The notes beneath the pieces are model-generated. The model was not told where the DNA came from. It made no database searches and saw nothing but the letters and a program-made list of their open reading frames with translations. Below, one piece after another: positions 8,602 through 18,378 of a stretch of DNA of 64,000 bases (within the stretch, counting starts at the first letter, position 1; each line of letters begins with the position of its first letter). The translations under genes and the position numbers were made by a program. Source of the DNA: Chryseobacterium echinoideorum (GTDB taxonomy: Bacteria > Bacteroidota > Bacteroidia > Flavobacteriales > Weeksellaceae); NCBI RefSeq assembly GCF_007474535.1, contig NZ_VKNW01000006.1, positions 186,001-250,000 of the forward strand, read 5' to 3'.

Positions 8602-8719
8602 ATCTAAGCACATATCAGTGTATTAGTTTTCTGATAACATTCAGCAAAAATAATTTTTCATATAAAGAATAACAGATTGGTCTATCACAAGGCTGAACGC
8701 ACTCTTTATGTGCTTAGAT
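8602..8719 (+). repeat. Long-range stem between tube and baseplate genes
   Basis: ATCTAAGCACATA (8602-8614) and TATGTGCTTAGAT (8707-8719) are a perfect 13-bp inverted repeat enclosing about 92 bp. The 202-bp gap it occupies has no gene. In the message this would fold into a closed domain separating the highly needed sheath/tube genes from the low-copy baseplate genes, so it may help set stoichiometry (inference). Confidence 0.55.
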
Positions 8720-8791
8720 TTTTATAAATAAATACGTTAAATAATTGGTTTTAAGTTTTTTACGTATAAAAAATAATTAAAAATAAACGAA

Positions 8792-8953
8792 ATGCCAATA
8801 GAAATAAAAGAACTTCACATTAAAATAAATGTGGATGAAAAAGCAGCAGCAACGACGACAGCCACATCGGTAGATGAAGGAAAAATCATGCAGGCAATAA
8901 CTGAAAGCGTAGAGCAGGTAGTAAATATTGATAAACGTAAAAAAGAAAGGTAA
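8792..8953 (+). CDS. DUF5908-type small protein of the eCIS operon
   Basis: A 53-residue protein beginning PIEIKELHIKINVDEK and ending in a basic tail (DKRKKER). The N-terminal PIEIxEL-I motif matches DUF5908, small proteins found in Bacteroidota injection loci between tube and LysM genes. Its stop overlaps the next start (TAATG at 8951-8955), which supports both as real, translationally coupled genes. The function is unknown; by position it may sit in the baseplate or help assemble the hub. Confidence 0.75.
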   Translation: MPIEIKELHIKINVDEKAAATTTATSVDEGKIMQAITESVEQVVNIDKRKKER

Positions 8954-9687
8954 TGAGAGGAGAAATAAAAAAAATAACCATAGGTACTTATGAAGATTCT
9001 GGTTACAAAAAAGTAGTTAAAAGCAAAGCTTTTGAAGCTCTTATTAATCCGACAGGTTTTTCTTTTACGCGAAAAAACGATTTTAATACTGAACAAGCAA
9101 GTGGATCAAGCGCTGGTGAGCAAAAGTTTGAAAAGACATCTTCTCCTACATTACAGCTGGAGTTTTTATTCGACGGTACAGGAGTAACCAAAGCAAACTC
9201 GGGAAATAAACTCATCAATAAAATAAAGGAGGGTTTGGGAAAAAGAGATCCTTTTAGTAAAAAATCTGTTACGGATCAATTGTATGATTTTTATGAGGCA
9301 ACCGGAGACTATAATGGTTCAATTCATAAACCTTATAATGTAATTATTATTTGGGGAGAATTTGAATTTAAAGGAATTCTCAACGAGTTTACAATAGACT
9401 ATAAATTATTCAATAATGACGGAACTCCTTTAAGAGCGATTGGTAAAGCAACATTTGGTGGATCAATCAGCAAGGAATTAGCTGCAAAAATCGCCAAAAC
9501 ATCTTCCCCAGATCTTACCCACAAAAGGATTGTACAAGACGGAGACACACTTCCCTTAATGACCGAAAGAATTTACGGAGATTCTAAATATTATCTGGAA
9601 GTAGCTAAAGTGAATGGTTTAATCAATTTCAGAGAATTAAAACCAGGAACTGAACTTTACTTTCCACCTATAGAAAAAATAGCATAA
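8953..9687 (+). CDS. LysM-domain baseplate/tube adaptor (Pvc7-like)
   Basis: A 244-residue protein. Residues 1-165 match the CIS tube/adaptor N-terminal region (FEALINPTGFSFTRKNDFN, LQLEFLFDGTGV, YNVIIIWGEFEFKGILNEFTIDYKLF). Residues about 190-238 form a LysM-type module (RIVQDGDTLPLMTERIYGD, then LKPGTELYFPP). In phage T4 and Afp, gp53/Pvc7-type LysM adaptors link the hub to the tube. It overlaps the DUF5908 gene by one base and is 1 bp from the spike gene. Confidence 0.9.
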   Translation: MRGEIKKITIGTYEDSGYKKVVKSKAFEALINPTGFSFTRKNDFNTEQASGSSAGEQKFEKTSSPTLQLEFLFDGTGVTKANSGNKLINKIKEGLGKRDPFSKKSVTDQLYDFYEATGDYNGSIHKPYNVIIIWGEFEFKGILNEFTIDYKLFNNDGTPLRAIGKATFGGSISKELAAKIAKTSSPDLTHKRIVQDGDTLPLMTERIYGDSKYYLEVAKVNGLINFRELKPGTELYFPPIEKIA

Positions 9688-9688
9688 C

Positions 9689-11434
9689 ATGAACAATAGC
9701 GGATACATACAGACGGCAAAAAATTCTGATCTGATCACTTTTAAAGTAATGTCAGAAGGAACAGAACTGCCCGGAAAGTACGGTGTGAAAAGCATTGTAG
9801 TGGAGAAAGAAGTCAACAGAATTCCTTATGCCCGCATTGTTATTTTGGATGGAAGCGTACCTGAACAGGACTTTAAACTAAGTAATGAAGAACTGCTGAT
9901 TCCCGGAAAAGAAATTGAAATCACAGCCGGTTATCATTCTGAAGAGGAAACTATTTTTAAAGGAGTGGTTGTAAAGCACAACATAAAAGTGAGAAACGGC
10001 TCTTCTTACCTCATCATAGAATGCAGAGATAAGGCGGTGAAAATGACTTTGGGAAGAAAAAGTAAATATTTCTATGACAGTAAAGACAGCGATATTATTG
10101 AGGAACTGATTGGTAATAACGGGCTGACTGCCGATGTTGAAGCCACTTCAAATTCACATAAAGAATTGGTTCAGTATCAATCTTCTGATTGGGATTTCAT
10201 GCTTACAAGAGCACAGGCAAACGGAAAACTTTGCTTTACAGAAGACGGAACAATTACAATTGCGAAGCCTGATTTTAGCAAAAAAGAAGTAGAAACGGTT
10301 GTTTACGGATCATCAATACATGAGTTTGACGGAGAAATAGATGCAAGAGATCAGTTCAAAAAAATTACAGCCAAAACCTGGAACTATTCCGATCAGGAAC
10401 TTACCGAAGTGGAAGCTCAGGATCCGGCGGTAAAACTTAACGGAAATCTTTCATCAGATGATTTAGCAAAAGTTTTCGGAATTGAAGATTTACAATTGAA
10501 ACACGGCGGAAATCTTACGCAAAATGAACTACAGGATTGGAGTGATGCCAAAGCAACTTTCCAACAGTTGGCAAAAACCAGAGGAAGAGTAAAATTCCAG
10601 GGAATTCCGGCGGTGAAACCGGGAGTAACATTAACACTTCAGGGAGTCGGAAATCGCTTTAACGGAAAAATATATGTAACAGGAGTTCGTCATGAAATTG
10701 CGGATGGAAACTGGCTGGTTGATGCACAATTCGGGCTTTCTCCAACTTGGTTTTCAGAAACGTATGATGTAAGCGAAATGCCGGGTTCAGGAATTATTCC
10801 ATCAATTAGCGGTTTGCATATCGGGAAAGTTTCTCAATTGGAATCTGATCCGGATGGAGAAGACAGAATTCTGGTACAAATCCCGATTATCAATAACGAA
10901 GAAGAAGGAATCTGGGCGAGAGTAGCCACACTTGATGCAGGAGAAAACAGAGGATCATTCTTCAGACCTGAAATCGGAGATGAGGTAATTATCGGATTTA
11001 TTAATGATGATCCCAATGATGCTGTGGTTCTGGGAATGCTGAACAGCAGCGCAAAACCGGCTCCCATTGTCGCTTCAGATGACAACCATGAAAAAGGATT
11101 CGTTACCCGAAGTGAAATGAAAATGATCTTCAATGACGATAAAATTTCTTACACCCTAGAAACTCCAAAAGGTAAAAAACTGATTGTAAATGAAGATGAA
11201 GATATAATCAAAATAGAAGATGAACATTCTAATATTCTTACGCTCAATAAAGACGGGATCAGTATGGAAAGCGGAAAAGACATTAAAATCAAAGCGAAAG
11301 GAGATATTACGATGGAAGGAAAGAATATTAATGTAAAAGCATCTGCACAGTTCAAAGCAGAAGGAAGTTCAGGTTCAGAACTTAAATCAGGAGCAGTAAC
11401 TGTAGTAAAAGGATCTCAAGTTAAAATTAATTAA
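9689..11434 (+). CDS. VgrG-like central spike protein (Pvc8-like)
   Basis: Trimeric hub/spike of the particle, 581 residues. The N-terminal two thirds (about 1-365) look like the gp27/VgrG hub fold (VVEKEVNRIPYARIVILDG, YLIIECRDKAVKMTLGRKSKYF). Then comes an OB-fold region at about 375-460 (IGKVSQLESDPDGEDRILVQIPI, FFRPEIGDEVIIGFINDDPNDAVVLGML). A beta-helical needle follows, with short repeats (SMESGKDIKIKAKGDITMEG). It is followed 2 bp later by the PAAR tip. No extra C-terminal effector domain is fused. Confidence 0.92.
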   Translation: MNNSGYIQTAKNSDLITFKVMSEGTELPGKYGVKSIVVEKEVNRIPYARIVILDGSVPEQDFKLSNEELLIPGKEIEITAGYHSEEETIFKGVVVKHNIKVRNGSSYLIIECRDKAVKMTLGRKSKYFYDSKDSDIIEELIGNNGLTADVEATSNSHKELVQYQSSDWDFMLTRAQANGKLCFTEDGTITIAKPDFSKKEVETVVYGSSIHEFDGEIDARDQFKKITAKTWNYSDQELTEVEAQDPAVKLNGNLSSDDLAKVFGIEDLQLKHGGNLTQNELQDWSDAKATFQQLAKTRGRVKFQGIPAVKPGVTLTLQGVGNRFNGKIYVTGVRHEIADGNWLVDAQFGLSPTWFSETYDVSEMPGSGIIPSISGLHIGKVSQLESDPDGEDRILVQIPIINNEEEGIWARVATLDAGENRGSFFRPEIGDEVIIGFINDDPNDAVVLGMLNSSAKPAPIVASDDNHEKGFVTRSEMKMIFNDDKISYTLETPKGKKLIVNEDEDIIKIEDEHSNILTLNKDGISMESGKDIKIKAKGDITMEGKNINVKASAQFKAEGSSGSELKSGAVTVVKGSQVKIN

Positions 11435-11436
11435 TC

Positions 11437-11727
11437 ATGAAACCGGCAGCAAGAATTACAGATATGCATACCTGTCCTATGGTAACGGGAACTACGCCGC
11501 ACGTTGGCGGTCCCATTATTCCGGCAGGAGAACCCACCGTATTGATCGGCGGAAAACCTGCAGCGAGAGTAGGAGATAAAGCAATATGCACAGGTCCGCC
11601 AGATACTATTGCGGCAGGATCTTCCAGTGTAATGATTGGCGGAAAACCAGCCGCAAGAATGGGAGATTCTACAGCTCATGGAGGCGTGATTACCGCAGGT
11701 GAAGCTACTGTTTTAATAGGCGGATAA
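11437..11727 (+). CDS. PAAR-domain spike tip protein
   Basis: A 96-residue PAAR protein that should cap the VgrG-like needle and sharpen it. The whole length is the PAAR fold, with two similar halves (PTVLIGGKPAARVGDKAICTG and SSVMIGGKPAARMGDSTAHGG). His and Cys residues (H11, C13, a second Cys near residue 51, and a late His) could bind the metal at the tip. No cargo domain is fused. It is translationally close to the spike gene. The 184-bp gap after it (11728-11911) shows no gene. Confidence 0.93.
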   Translation: MKPAARITDMHTCPMVTGTTPHVGGPIIPAGEPTVLIGGKPAARVGDKAICTGPPDTIAAGSSSVMIGGKPAARMGDSTAHGGVITAGEATVLIGG

Positions 11728-11911
11728 TTCTGCGAGATTAAAAAAAGTAAAAACATAACAACAGAAACGGTTAAAAGCAACTCTATGTTACCGATGCAGG
11801 ATGCTTCCAATAAATATATACAATAATGTATGAAATCGCTACGATTGATGTTCAGACAAAATTCTCCAGAAAATCAGCGATTGCATATCACTAAAAACAA
11901 TTGATACCTAT

Positions 11912-12322
11912 ATGAAAATAAATACAGATTTTTTAGGAACAGGCTGGAGTTTTCCGCCTGAGTTTAATGAGACCGAAGGAAAGCTGATCATGACCACCGA
12001 TGTGGAAGACATCAACAACAGTTTGATCATTTTACTTTCGACACGTCCCGGAGAACGCGTGATGTTCCCGGACTACGGATGCGATCTGCAGGAAATGCTT
12101 TTTAAACCTTTGAATTTAACGCTCATCACCCAGATGAAAGGAATTATCGAGCGTGCCATTTTATACCACGAACCCAGAATAAATATTTTAAGTATTGATA
12201 TAGATTCTCAGGAGGAACTGGAGGGAGAAGTGTTGATAAAAATAGATTACGAAGTAAGGAATACCAATACAAGAAGCAATATTGTTTTCCCTTTCTATAA
12301 AGGAGAAGCTACTGAAATATAA
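11912..12322 (+). CDS. gp25-like baseplate wedge protein (Pvc9-like)
   Basis: A 136-residue protein of the GPW/gp25 family: LGTGWSFPPEFN, then EDINNSLIILLSTRPGERVMFPDYGCDLQEMLF (with the conserved EPR-like loop read here as RPGER), and VLIKIDYEVRNTNTRSNIVFPFY. It joins the baseplate to the first sheath ring. It precedes the two large baseplate genes. Confidence 0.92.
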   Translation: MKINTDFLGTGWSFPPEFNETEGKLIMTTDVEDINNSLIILLSTRPGERVMFPDYGCDLQEMLFKPLNLTLITQMKGIIERAILYHEPRINILSIDIDSQEELEGEVLIKIDYEVRNTNTRSNIVFPFYKGEATEI

Positions 12323-12411
12323 ATAATTACGGGATGTCTGTAACCATTTTGAATACACCAAAACATTACATTAAGTATTGCATCTGACCATAGAAAATTA
12401 AATATAAACAA

Positions 12412-15400
12412 ATGAAAAAAACAGATACATTTTCACATTATCGTGAAGGAAAATCACAAATGCAGCGCTTTTTAGCAGAATTAGACCCCGGCAATCTCGA
12501 ATTGCACGATTTCGATTTGTTTGATTGGCTGTTATTCGCAAACAACTTTGCAAAACATGTAAATTTTTTTGACAAAGATGATGCAGCAACACCACAGGGA
12601 AATTGGGGAAATTTCTTCTTTGGTGATGATGCCAATGCAATTCCGCGCAGAGAAAGCGTAGAGTACAAAAGCATGAAAAAACAGGTTACAGATCTTATTT
12701 CCCAGTTCGAGCAAGACAGTAACTTGACGCCCCACCTTACCTTATTTGTCTGTTTCCTGAAATTATTGGATTTTTCAAGAAATGCTTTCAATAATTTAAC
12801 GAAAAGACATTTGGATTTTTATTACAACGAAATCCTTCAGATCGAAAAGAACGATGCTAAAGAAGACAAAGTATATGTGATTTTTGAATTAGCTAAAAAA
12901 GCAATTCAGGAAAGAATTCCAGAAGGAACACTTTTAGACGGTGATAAAGATGTCAACGGAAAAAAGCGTGTTTACAAAACTGGAAAAGAACTCATTGCCA
13001 ATCAGGCAAAAGTAGTTGAGATTAAAAGTTTTCTGAATGATGCCGAGAAAAAAGAGCTGAAAATTGCTCCTGTAGCCAATTCTGTTGACGGACTAGGCGA
13101 AAAACTGCCGGAAGAAAGTAATTATTGGTGGCCTTTCGCGTATAATTCTGATGAAACACTTCCCAATAAATCTATTTTTAAAGAGCTTCCGAAAGCAAAA
13201 TTAGGTTTCTCAATAGCGTCATCATTATTCGATTTAAAAGAAGGTGACAGAACGGTAAACATTACCATTCATTTCCAAAATAAGTTTTCCCAAAAACTGA
13301 AAGACCTTAAAAATGAGGATATTAAGGACACAATTAAAGTACTTTGCAGCGGTGAAAAAGAATGGTTATCTGGTGTAGAAGAATTTAAATGCGTAAGGCT
13401 TGATGAAAATGGCAGAGCAGTATCAACAGCAGTACAACAACCGGTTTCGTTGTCATTGTCATTTGTATTGCCTAAAAATTTTCCTGCTGTTGTCAATTAC
13501 AATAAAAAGGTATTATTAGAAAATTTCCAGACCAATTTACCAATTGTACGATTTATCATTGAGGGTAAAAATGACTATGATGTGTATCAGGCTCTTGCGG
13601 AAAATGACATTAAAAACATAGCAATATCGGTTGATGTAAAAGGAATAAAATCTGTTCAGATTGAAAATGATAATGGTGAATTAAATGCAGAAAAACCTTA
13701 TTATCCGTTTACTGCACAACCGATTAAAGGATCTAATTTTTATATCAAATGTCCTGAAATGTTTTCTAAAAAATGGAAAAAAGCAGACATTACCATCAAT
13801 TGGAAAAATACACCGGATTCTATAAAAGATTTGTACAATGGATATATCATTCAGCCTAATCAAAACATCAGTTTAAGTGCTTTTGGAAGTTTAGAAAACC
13901 CATCCATTGTAACTTCAGATGCATATTTTAAAGCAAATACTGCATTACTGGAAGAGGAAATCTGGTATCCTAAAGCGCAGGATATTAATTTATTCAGTAA
14001 AGGAGAAGATGGTTATAAGACTCAGTTTTCCATCAGCAGCAATGAGTCCGGAACGAGCGAAGCGATCCGTTTGACACTGAACCAGTCTTCATTACAGGAT
14101 GTTTATCCTAAATTGTATACACTGGCTTTATCAAGTGGTTCAGAAAAAAATAAACTTATTCCTAATGAACCTTATATTCCTTTTGCTGAAGATATAGAGC
14201 TGAATTACAGCGCACAGGAAACTGCCTATTCTTATTTAAGAAAAGACGCAGACGGCGCAGCTTCAAAAAATGACGGAGTACAAATATATCATGAAGATGT
14301 TTTCGGACAGTACGAAAAAGATGTGGATACAAGAAGCATTGTACCTGTACATCAGTACGGAGGCGAATTGTACATCGGTCTTGATGCAATACCACAAATG
14401 ACGGTTTCTCTTTTGGTTCAGATGTTGGAAGGAAGTGAAAATCCTTTGGCAAAAACATTTTCGGAAAAAGAATATATAGAATGGAACATTCTTTCTGGCA
14501 ATACATGGATTGATTTGTCTAAATCGATGCTGCAAAACGACACAAGAAAATTCTTAGAATCTGGGATTGTAAAGTTTAAGATTCCTAAAGATATTAACAT
14601 CAATCATACAAGATTTACCGATAAATTGGTGTGGATAAGAGCAAAATCAAGAAGAAGTTATGATGCGGTCTGCAAAATTCAGGGAATTTATACTCAGGCT
14701 GTTTTGGCAACATTCCAGAATCAGGATAATGATCTTTCTCATTTGAATAACGGTCTGGAAGCCAATACAATTTCTAAACTGATCACGAGAGTTCCGCAGG
14801 TAAAATCTGTGAGTCAGCCCTACAATTCATTCGATGGAAAATACAAAGAAACGGATGCTGAGTTTTACAGAAGAGTAAGCGAAAGATTGAGACATAAAAA
14901 CAGAGCTATCACACAATGGGATTATGAACACTTGGTTTTGCAGGAATTTCCGGAAGTCTTTAAGGTAAAATGTTTGAACCATACTTCTGAAAAATCATAC
15001 ATGGCTCCGGGACACGTCACTTTGATGGTCGTTCCGAATCTTAAAAATAAAAATGCTTTTGATATTTATCAGCCAAGAGTAAGCAGAGCCACCCTGAATA
15101 AAATTGAAAATTACGTGAACCAACTTAATACAATGCACGTAAAAGCTCAGGTAATCAACCCGAATTACAAAGAAGCAAAAGTAGAAACTAAAGTGAAATT
15201 CTTTGAACAGTATGATGAGACATTCTATATCAGACAGCTGGACGAAGATATTAAAAAATACATTTCACCGTGGGCATTTACAGATACTAAAGATATTGAT
15301 TTTAATATCAAATTAAATGTCAATCAGTTGATTAACTATCTGGAGCAGTTGTATTATGTAGATTACATTGATAGCGTAAAGATCCTGGTGAATGATGTTT

Positions 15401-15495
15401 TACAGAGACAGTCACTCATTGAAGTAGATCCGAAATCTATTCTGGTGTCTGCCAAACAACACAGTGTTACCATTGCAGATCATGTATGTATTTAA
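12412..15495 (+). CDS. Large baseplate J/gp47-like wedge protein (Pvc11-like)
   Basis: A 1027-residue baseplate protein. The C-terminal third holds the baseplate J-type signature: SQPYNSFDGKYKETDAEFYRR, LRHKNRAITQWDYEHLVLQEFPEV, GHVTLMVVPNL and later YLEQLYYVDYIDSVKIL. The N-terminal 200 residues contain the family motif DWLLFANNFAKHVNFFD. The middle is beta-rich. It should form the wedge ring together with the next protein. An 89-bp gap separates it from gp25. Confidence 0.9.
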   Translation: MKKTDTFSHYREGKSQMQRFLAELDPGNLELHDFDLFDWLLFANNFAKHVNFFDKDDAATPQGNWGNFFFGDDANAIPRRESVEYKSMKKQVTDLISQFEQDSNLTPHLTLFVCFLKLLDFSRNAFNNLTKRHLDFYYNEILQIEKNDAKEDKVYVIFELAKKAIQERIPEGTLLDGDKDVNGKKRVYKTGKELIANQAKVVEIKSFLNDAEKKELKIAPVANSVDGLGEKLPEESNYWWPFAYNSDETLPNKSIFKELPKAKLGFSIASSLFDLKEGDRTVNITIHFQNKFSQKLKDLKNEDIKDTIKVLCSGEKEWLSGVEEFKCVRLDENGRAVSTAVQQPVSLSLSFVLPKNFPAVVNYNKKVLLENFQTNLPIVRFIIEGKNDYDVYQALAENDIKNIAISVDVKGIKSVQIENDNGELNAEKPYYPFTAQPIKGSNFYIKCPEMFSKKWKKADITINWKNTPDSIKDLYNGYIIQPNQNISLSAFGSLENPSIVTSDAYFKANTALLEEEIWYPKAQDINLFSKGEDGYKTQFSISSNESGTSEAIRLTLNQSSLQDVYPKLYTLALSSGSEKNKLIPNEPYIPFAEDIELNYSAQETAYSYLRKDADGAASKNDGVQIYHEDVFGQYEKDVDTRSIVPVHQYGGELYIGLDAIPQMTVSLLVQMLEGSENPLAKTFSEKEYIEWNILSGNTWIDLSKSMLQNDTRKFLESGIVKFKIPKDININHTRFTDKLVWIRAKSRRSYDAVCKIQGIYTQAVLATFQNQDNDLSHLNNGLEANTISKLITRVPQVKSVSQPYNSFDGKYKETDAEFYRRVSERLRHKNRAITQWDYEHLVLQEFPEVFKVKCLNHTSEKSYMAPGHVTLMVVPNLKNKNAFDIYQPRVSRATLNKIENYVNQLNTMHVKAQVINPNYKEAKVETKVKFFEQYDETFYIRQLDEDIKKYISPWAFTDTKDIDFNIKLNVNQLINYLEQLYYVDYIDSVKILVNDVLQRQSLIEVDPKSILVSAKQHSVTIADHVCI

Positions 15496-15519
15496 TAATA
15501 AAAAGAAGAAAATATAATT

Positions 15520-18366
15520 ATGTCAGAAAATAAGCACATTAGTATACCCAAAAAGGTAGAAACGGAAGATCAGACCGATTTTCATTTTCTACGCAGAACA
15601 GGTGTTGAATACATAGAAAAGTTAGGCGGAAAACTATGGACCGATTATAATTCCCATGATCCCGGTATCACCACTCTGGAAGTTCTGAGCTACGCCATTA
15701 CAGATCTTGGAATGAGAATGAATCTGAATATGGAAGATATTTTGGCATCGAAAGATGATAAAAAAGATATTCATACACAGTTTCTGAAGGCAACAGAGAT
15801 TTTACCTTCAAGACCTTTAACTGAGCTGGATTACAGAAAACTGTTCATAGACATCAGTTTCAGTTCCGGTCACAAAAGACCGGTCCGTAATTGCTGGCTG
15901 GTTCCTAAAACCGAAAAACTGTATGTTGACTGCAAAACAGGAACACTTGATTTTAAACCAATCGGAGAAAAAACAAGCGATTTTAATGTAAAAGGATTGT
16001 ACGATCTGTATGTCGATTATGCAGAAGATATTGATGCTGAACACGGCGAATGCGATAAATCTTCAACCAGAGTGAAAATTCTGGAACGCTATCATGCCAA
16101 TAGAAGTCTGTGCGAAGATTTGGTGGATATTAAAGAAATAGAAACCCAAAAAGTTGCCGTTTGTGCCAGAATCGGTCTTGAAAATAAAGCAGATGAAGAA
16201 CTGGTACACGCCAAAGTAATCAGAACAATTAATCATTATCTGGCTCCGGAAGTTCATTTTTATTCGCTGAAACAAATGCTGGATAAAGGTCTTGCTACAG
16301 ATCAGATTTTTGAAGGTCCGCTTTTGGATAACGGTTTTATTGATGATGTAGAACTTAAAAACAGCCAGTTGAGAAGAGAAGTTCGTCTTTCAGATCTTAT
16401 CAGCGAAATCATGAAGGTTGACGGAGTGAAAGAAATTCATGAAATTTCTATTGCAGGCTGCGACAGCGTGGTAAAGCAAAACAATGATTGGCTGATCTGC
16501 ATCGAAAAAGGTAAAAAGCCGGAGCTTTGCGAATTGAGTTCTTTCAGTTACAGTAAAGGTGCGCTTCCGTTAAATATCAATGAAAAAAAGGTTCAGGATT
16601 ATTTAGAAACGCTTAGAAAAGAAGAGCAAGCGTTGAGAGAAGATGCGAGACAGAATAAAGAATTGCTTTTGCCGAAGGGAACTTCTTACGACATCGGAAA
16701 CTATGCTACTATTTTAAATGAATTTCCGGATACTTACGGAGTAGGAATTTCTGGAATTATAGGAAATCCGACACCGGAAAGAGAAGCATTAGCAAAACAG
16801 TTGAAAGGGTATTTACTGTTTTTTGATCAGATTCTTGCGAGTTATTTTAAACATTTGGAAAAAGTAAAAGAAGTATTAAGTATTCATGGAGATTTAAAAA
16901 GAACGTATTTCACGCAGACTCTTAAAAATATTAAAGGTTTTGATGAATTGGTTTTAAATTATGATGCTGATGACGACAAGCTTACAGATGCATTATACGA
17001 GGAACTTGATAACAGTGTAGAACGCAGAAATGAAGTTTTAGATCACCTGATTTCCCGTTTTGCCGAAACTTTCAGTGATTATACTTTCCTTATGAAATCT
17101 CTGTACGGGAAATCTGCAGATGAAATTGTTTTAAGCAACAAAGAAAACTTCTTAAATGAATACAAAACATTAAGTAAAGACAGAGGAATTGGCTACAATT
17201 ATACATTAGATGATGTAGGAAATCTCTGGAATACCAAAAATATTTCGGGTGTACAGAAAAGGATTGCGCGTTTGCTGGGACTTAAAAATTATACCCAACG
17301 AAACTTATCTCAAACTCCTATTGTGATTATCGAAACACAGGGAACCGACGGTAAACCAATCTACACTTGGAAAATAAAAGACGCAACAGGGAATATTACT
17401 TTATCATCTGTAAATACTTATAAAATAGAATATGCCGCCACCAAGAATCTGCACGAAGCGATTTATCAGACCATACAAATCGATCAGGAAGATCTGGATA
17501 ATGCATTAGAGAAGCTGGAAGAAGCTCAGCCAACGTATGATTTGATAGGGAATATTCAGATTCGCTTTTCATCGGGAGGCAATTATTATGTGGAGATTGT
17601 AGATGATTCTGAAACTAAAAAAGTAATTGCTACCCATAAAAAAACCACTCCTTACTCTTCGCTTGACGAGTTGAAAGATGGAATCATTAAAACAGTAAAT
17701 TATTTTAAATATGATTTTACTGAAGAAGGAATTTTCCTTGTAGAACATTTACTGCTGAAACCTGCATTTAAAGATTATAAACTTATTGGCGGTATTGGTT
17801 GTATGTCGGTACAGGATACCTTTAAAATCTTTCAGAATATGGAGGGAATCGGTTATATGACAATCGGAGATACGTTTGAAGTATTTTCTCCTGAAGAAGA
17901 TGAAGAAATTCCTTCTACCCCTATTAAATATGCCGATGCGCTGATGTCTTCGTGCGAAGAAGACTGCGAAGATGATGTTTTTGATCCTTATTCTTACCGG
18001 GTAAGTGTTGTTCTTCCGGGTTTTGCGTATCGTTTTCAGGATCCTGATTTCAGGCGTTATGCCGAAACAGTCATCAGACAGGAAATTCCGGCTCATATTT
18101 TAGCAAAAATTTGTTGGGTTGGAGACAGAATGAGCGACAAACAGACTGCTCAGAACGATTTGGCGGGATTTGAATCTGCCTTTAAAAAATATCTTTCAGA
18201 TAAAGCTAAAAATAATCTGGAAAACTTAGGCAACAGTACTGATAAGCTGCTTACAGCTCTTTCTCATCTGAATAATATTTACAGACCGGGAAGGCTCTTA
18301 GATTGCGATATAGAAGATAACGACAGCCTGGACGGAAAAATAATTTTAGGACAATCAAACATATAA
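15520..18366 (+). CDS. Second large baseplate protein (Pvc12-like)
   Basis: A 948-residue protein starting HFLRRTGVEYIEKLGGKLWTDYNSHDPGITTLEVLSYAITDLG, the pattern of the second wedge protein in Bacteroidota injection systems (its N-terminus is baseplate J-related). An acidic segment with clustered cysteines follows near residue 805 (SSCEEDCEDDVFDPYSY). The C-terminal part (HILAKICWVGDRMSD) includes a helical tail. It lies 24 bp after the first baseplate gene and 12 bp before the PKD protein gene, so it is co-expressed with them. Confidence 0.88.
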   Translation: MSENKHISIPKKVETEDQTDFHFLRRTGVEYIEKLGGKLWTDYNSHDPGITTLEVLSYAITDLGMRMNLNMEDILASKDDKKDIHTQFLKATEILPSRPLTELDYRKLFIDISFSSGHKRPVRNCWLVPKTEKLYVDCKTGTLDFKPIGEKTSDFNVKGLYDLYVDYAEDIDAEHGECDKSSTRVKILERYHANRSLCEDLVDIKEIETQKVAVCARIGLENKADEELVHAKVIRTINHYLAPEVHFYSLKQMLDKGLATDQIFEGPLLDNGFIDDVELKNSQLRREVRLSDLISEIMKVDGVKEIHEISIAGCDSVVKQNNDWLICIEKGKKPELCELSSFSYSKGALPLNINEKKVQDYLETLRKEEQALREDARQNKELLLPKGTSYDIGNYATILNEFPDTYGVGISGIIGNPTPEREALAKQLKGYLLFFDQILASYFKHLEKVKEVLSIHGDLKRTYFTQTLKNIKGFDELVLNYDADDDKLTDALYEELDNSVERRNEVLDHLISRFAETFSDYTFLMKSLYGKSADEIVLSNKENFLNEYKTLSKDRGIGYNYTLDDVGNLWNTKNISGVQKRIARLLGLKNYTQRNLSQTPIVIIETQGTDGKPIYTWKIKDATGNITLSSVNTYKIEYAATKNLHEAIYQTIQIDQEDLDNALEKLEEAQPTYDLIGNIQIRFSSGGNYYVEIVDDSETKKVIATHKKTTPYSSLDELKDGIIKTVNYFKYDFTEEGIFLVEHLLLKPAFKDYKLIGGIGCMSVQDTFKIFQNMEGIGYMTIGDTFEVFSPEEDEEIPSTPIKYADALMSSCEEDCEDDVFDPYSYRVSVVLPGFAYRFQDPDFRRYAETVIRQEIPAHILAKICWVGDRMSDKQTAQNDLAGFESAFKKYLSDKAKNNLENLGNSTDKLLTALSHLNNIYRPGRLLDCDIEDNDSLDGKIILGQSNI

Positions 18367-18378
18367 AATTGAAAAACA

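Noticed and set aside
6083..15495. Type VI secretion system
   Set aside because: No TssJLM membrane complex, ClpV or separate two-part sheath; the gene order is that of eCIS loci.
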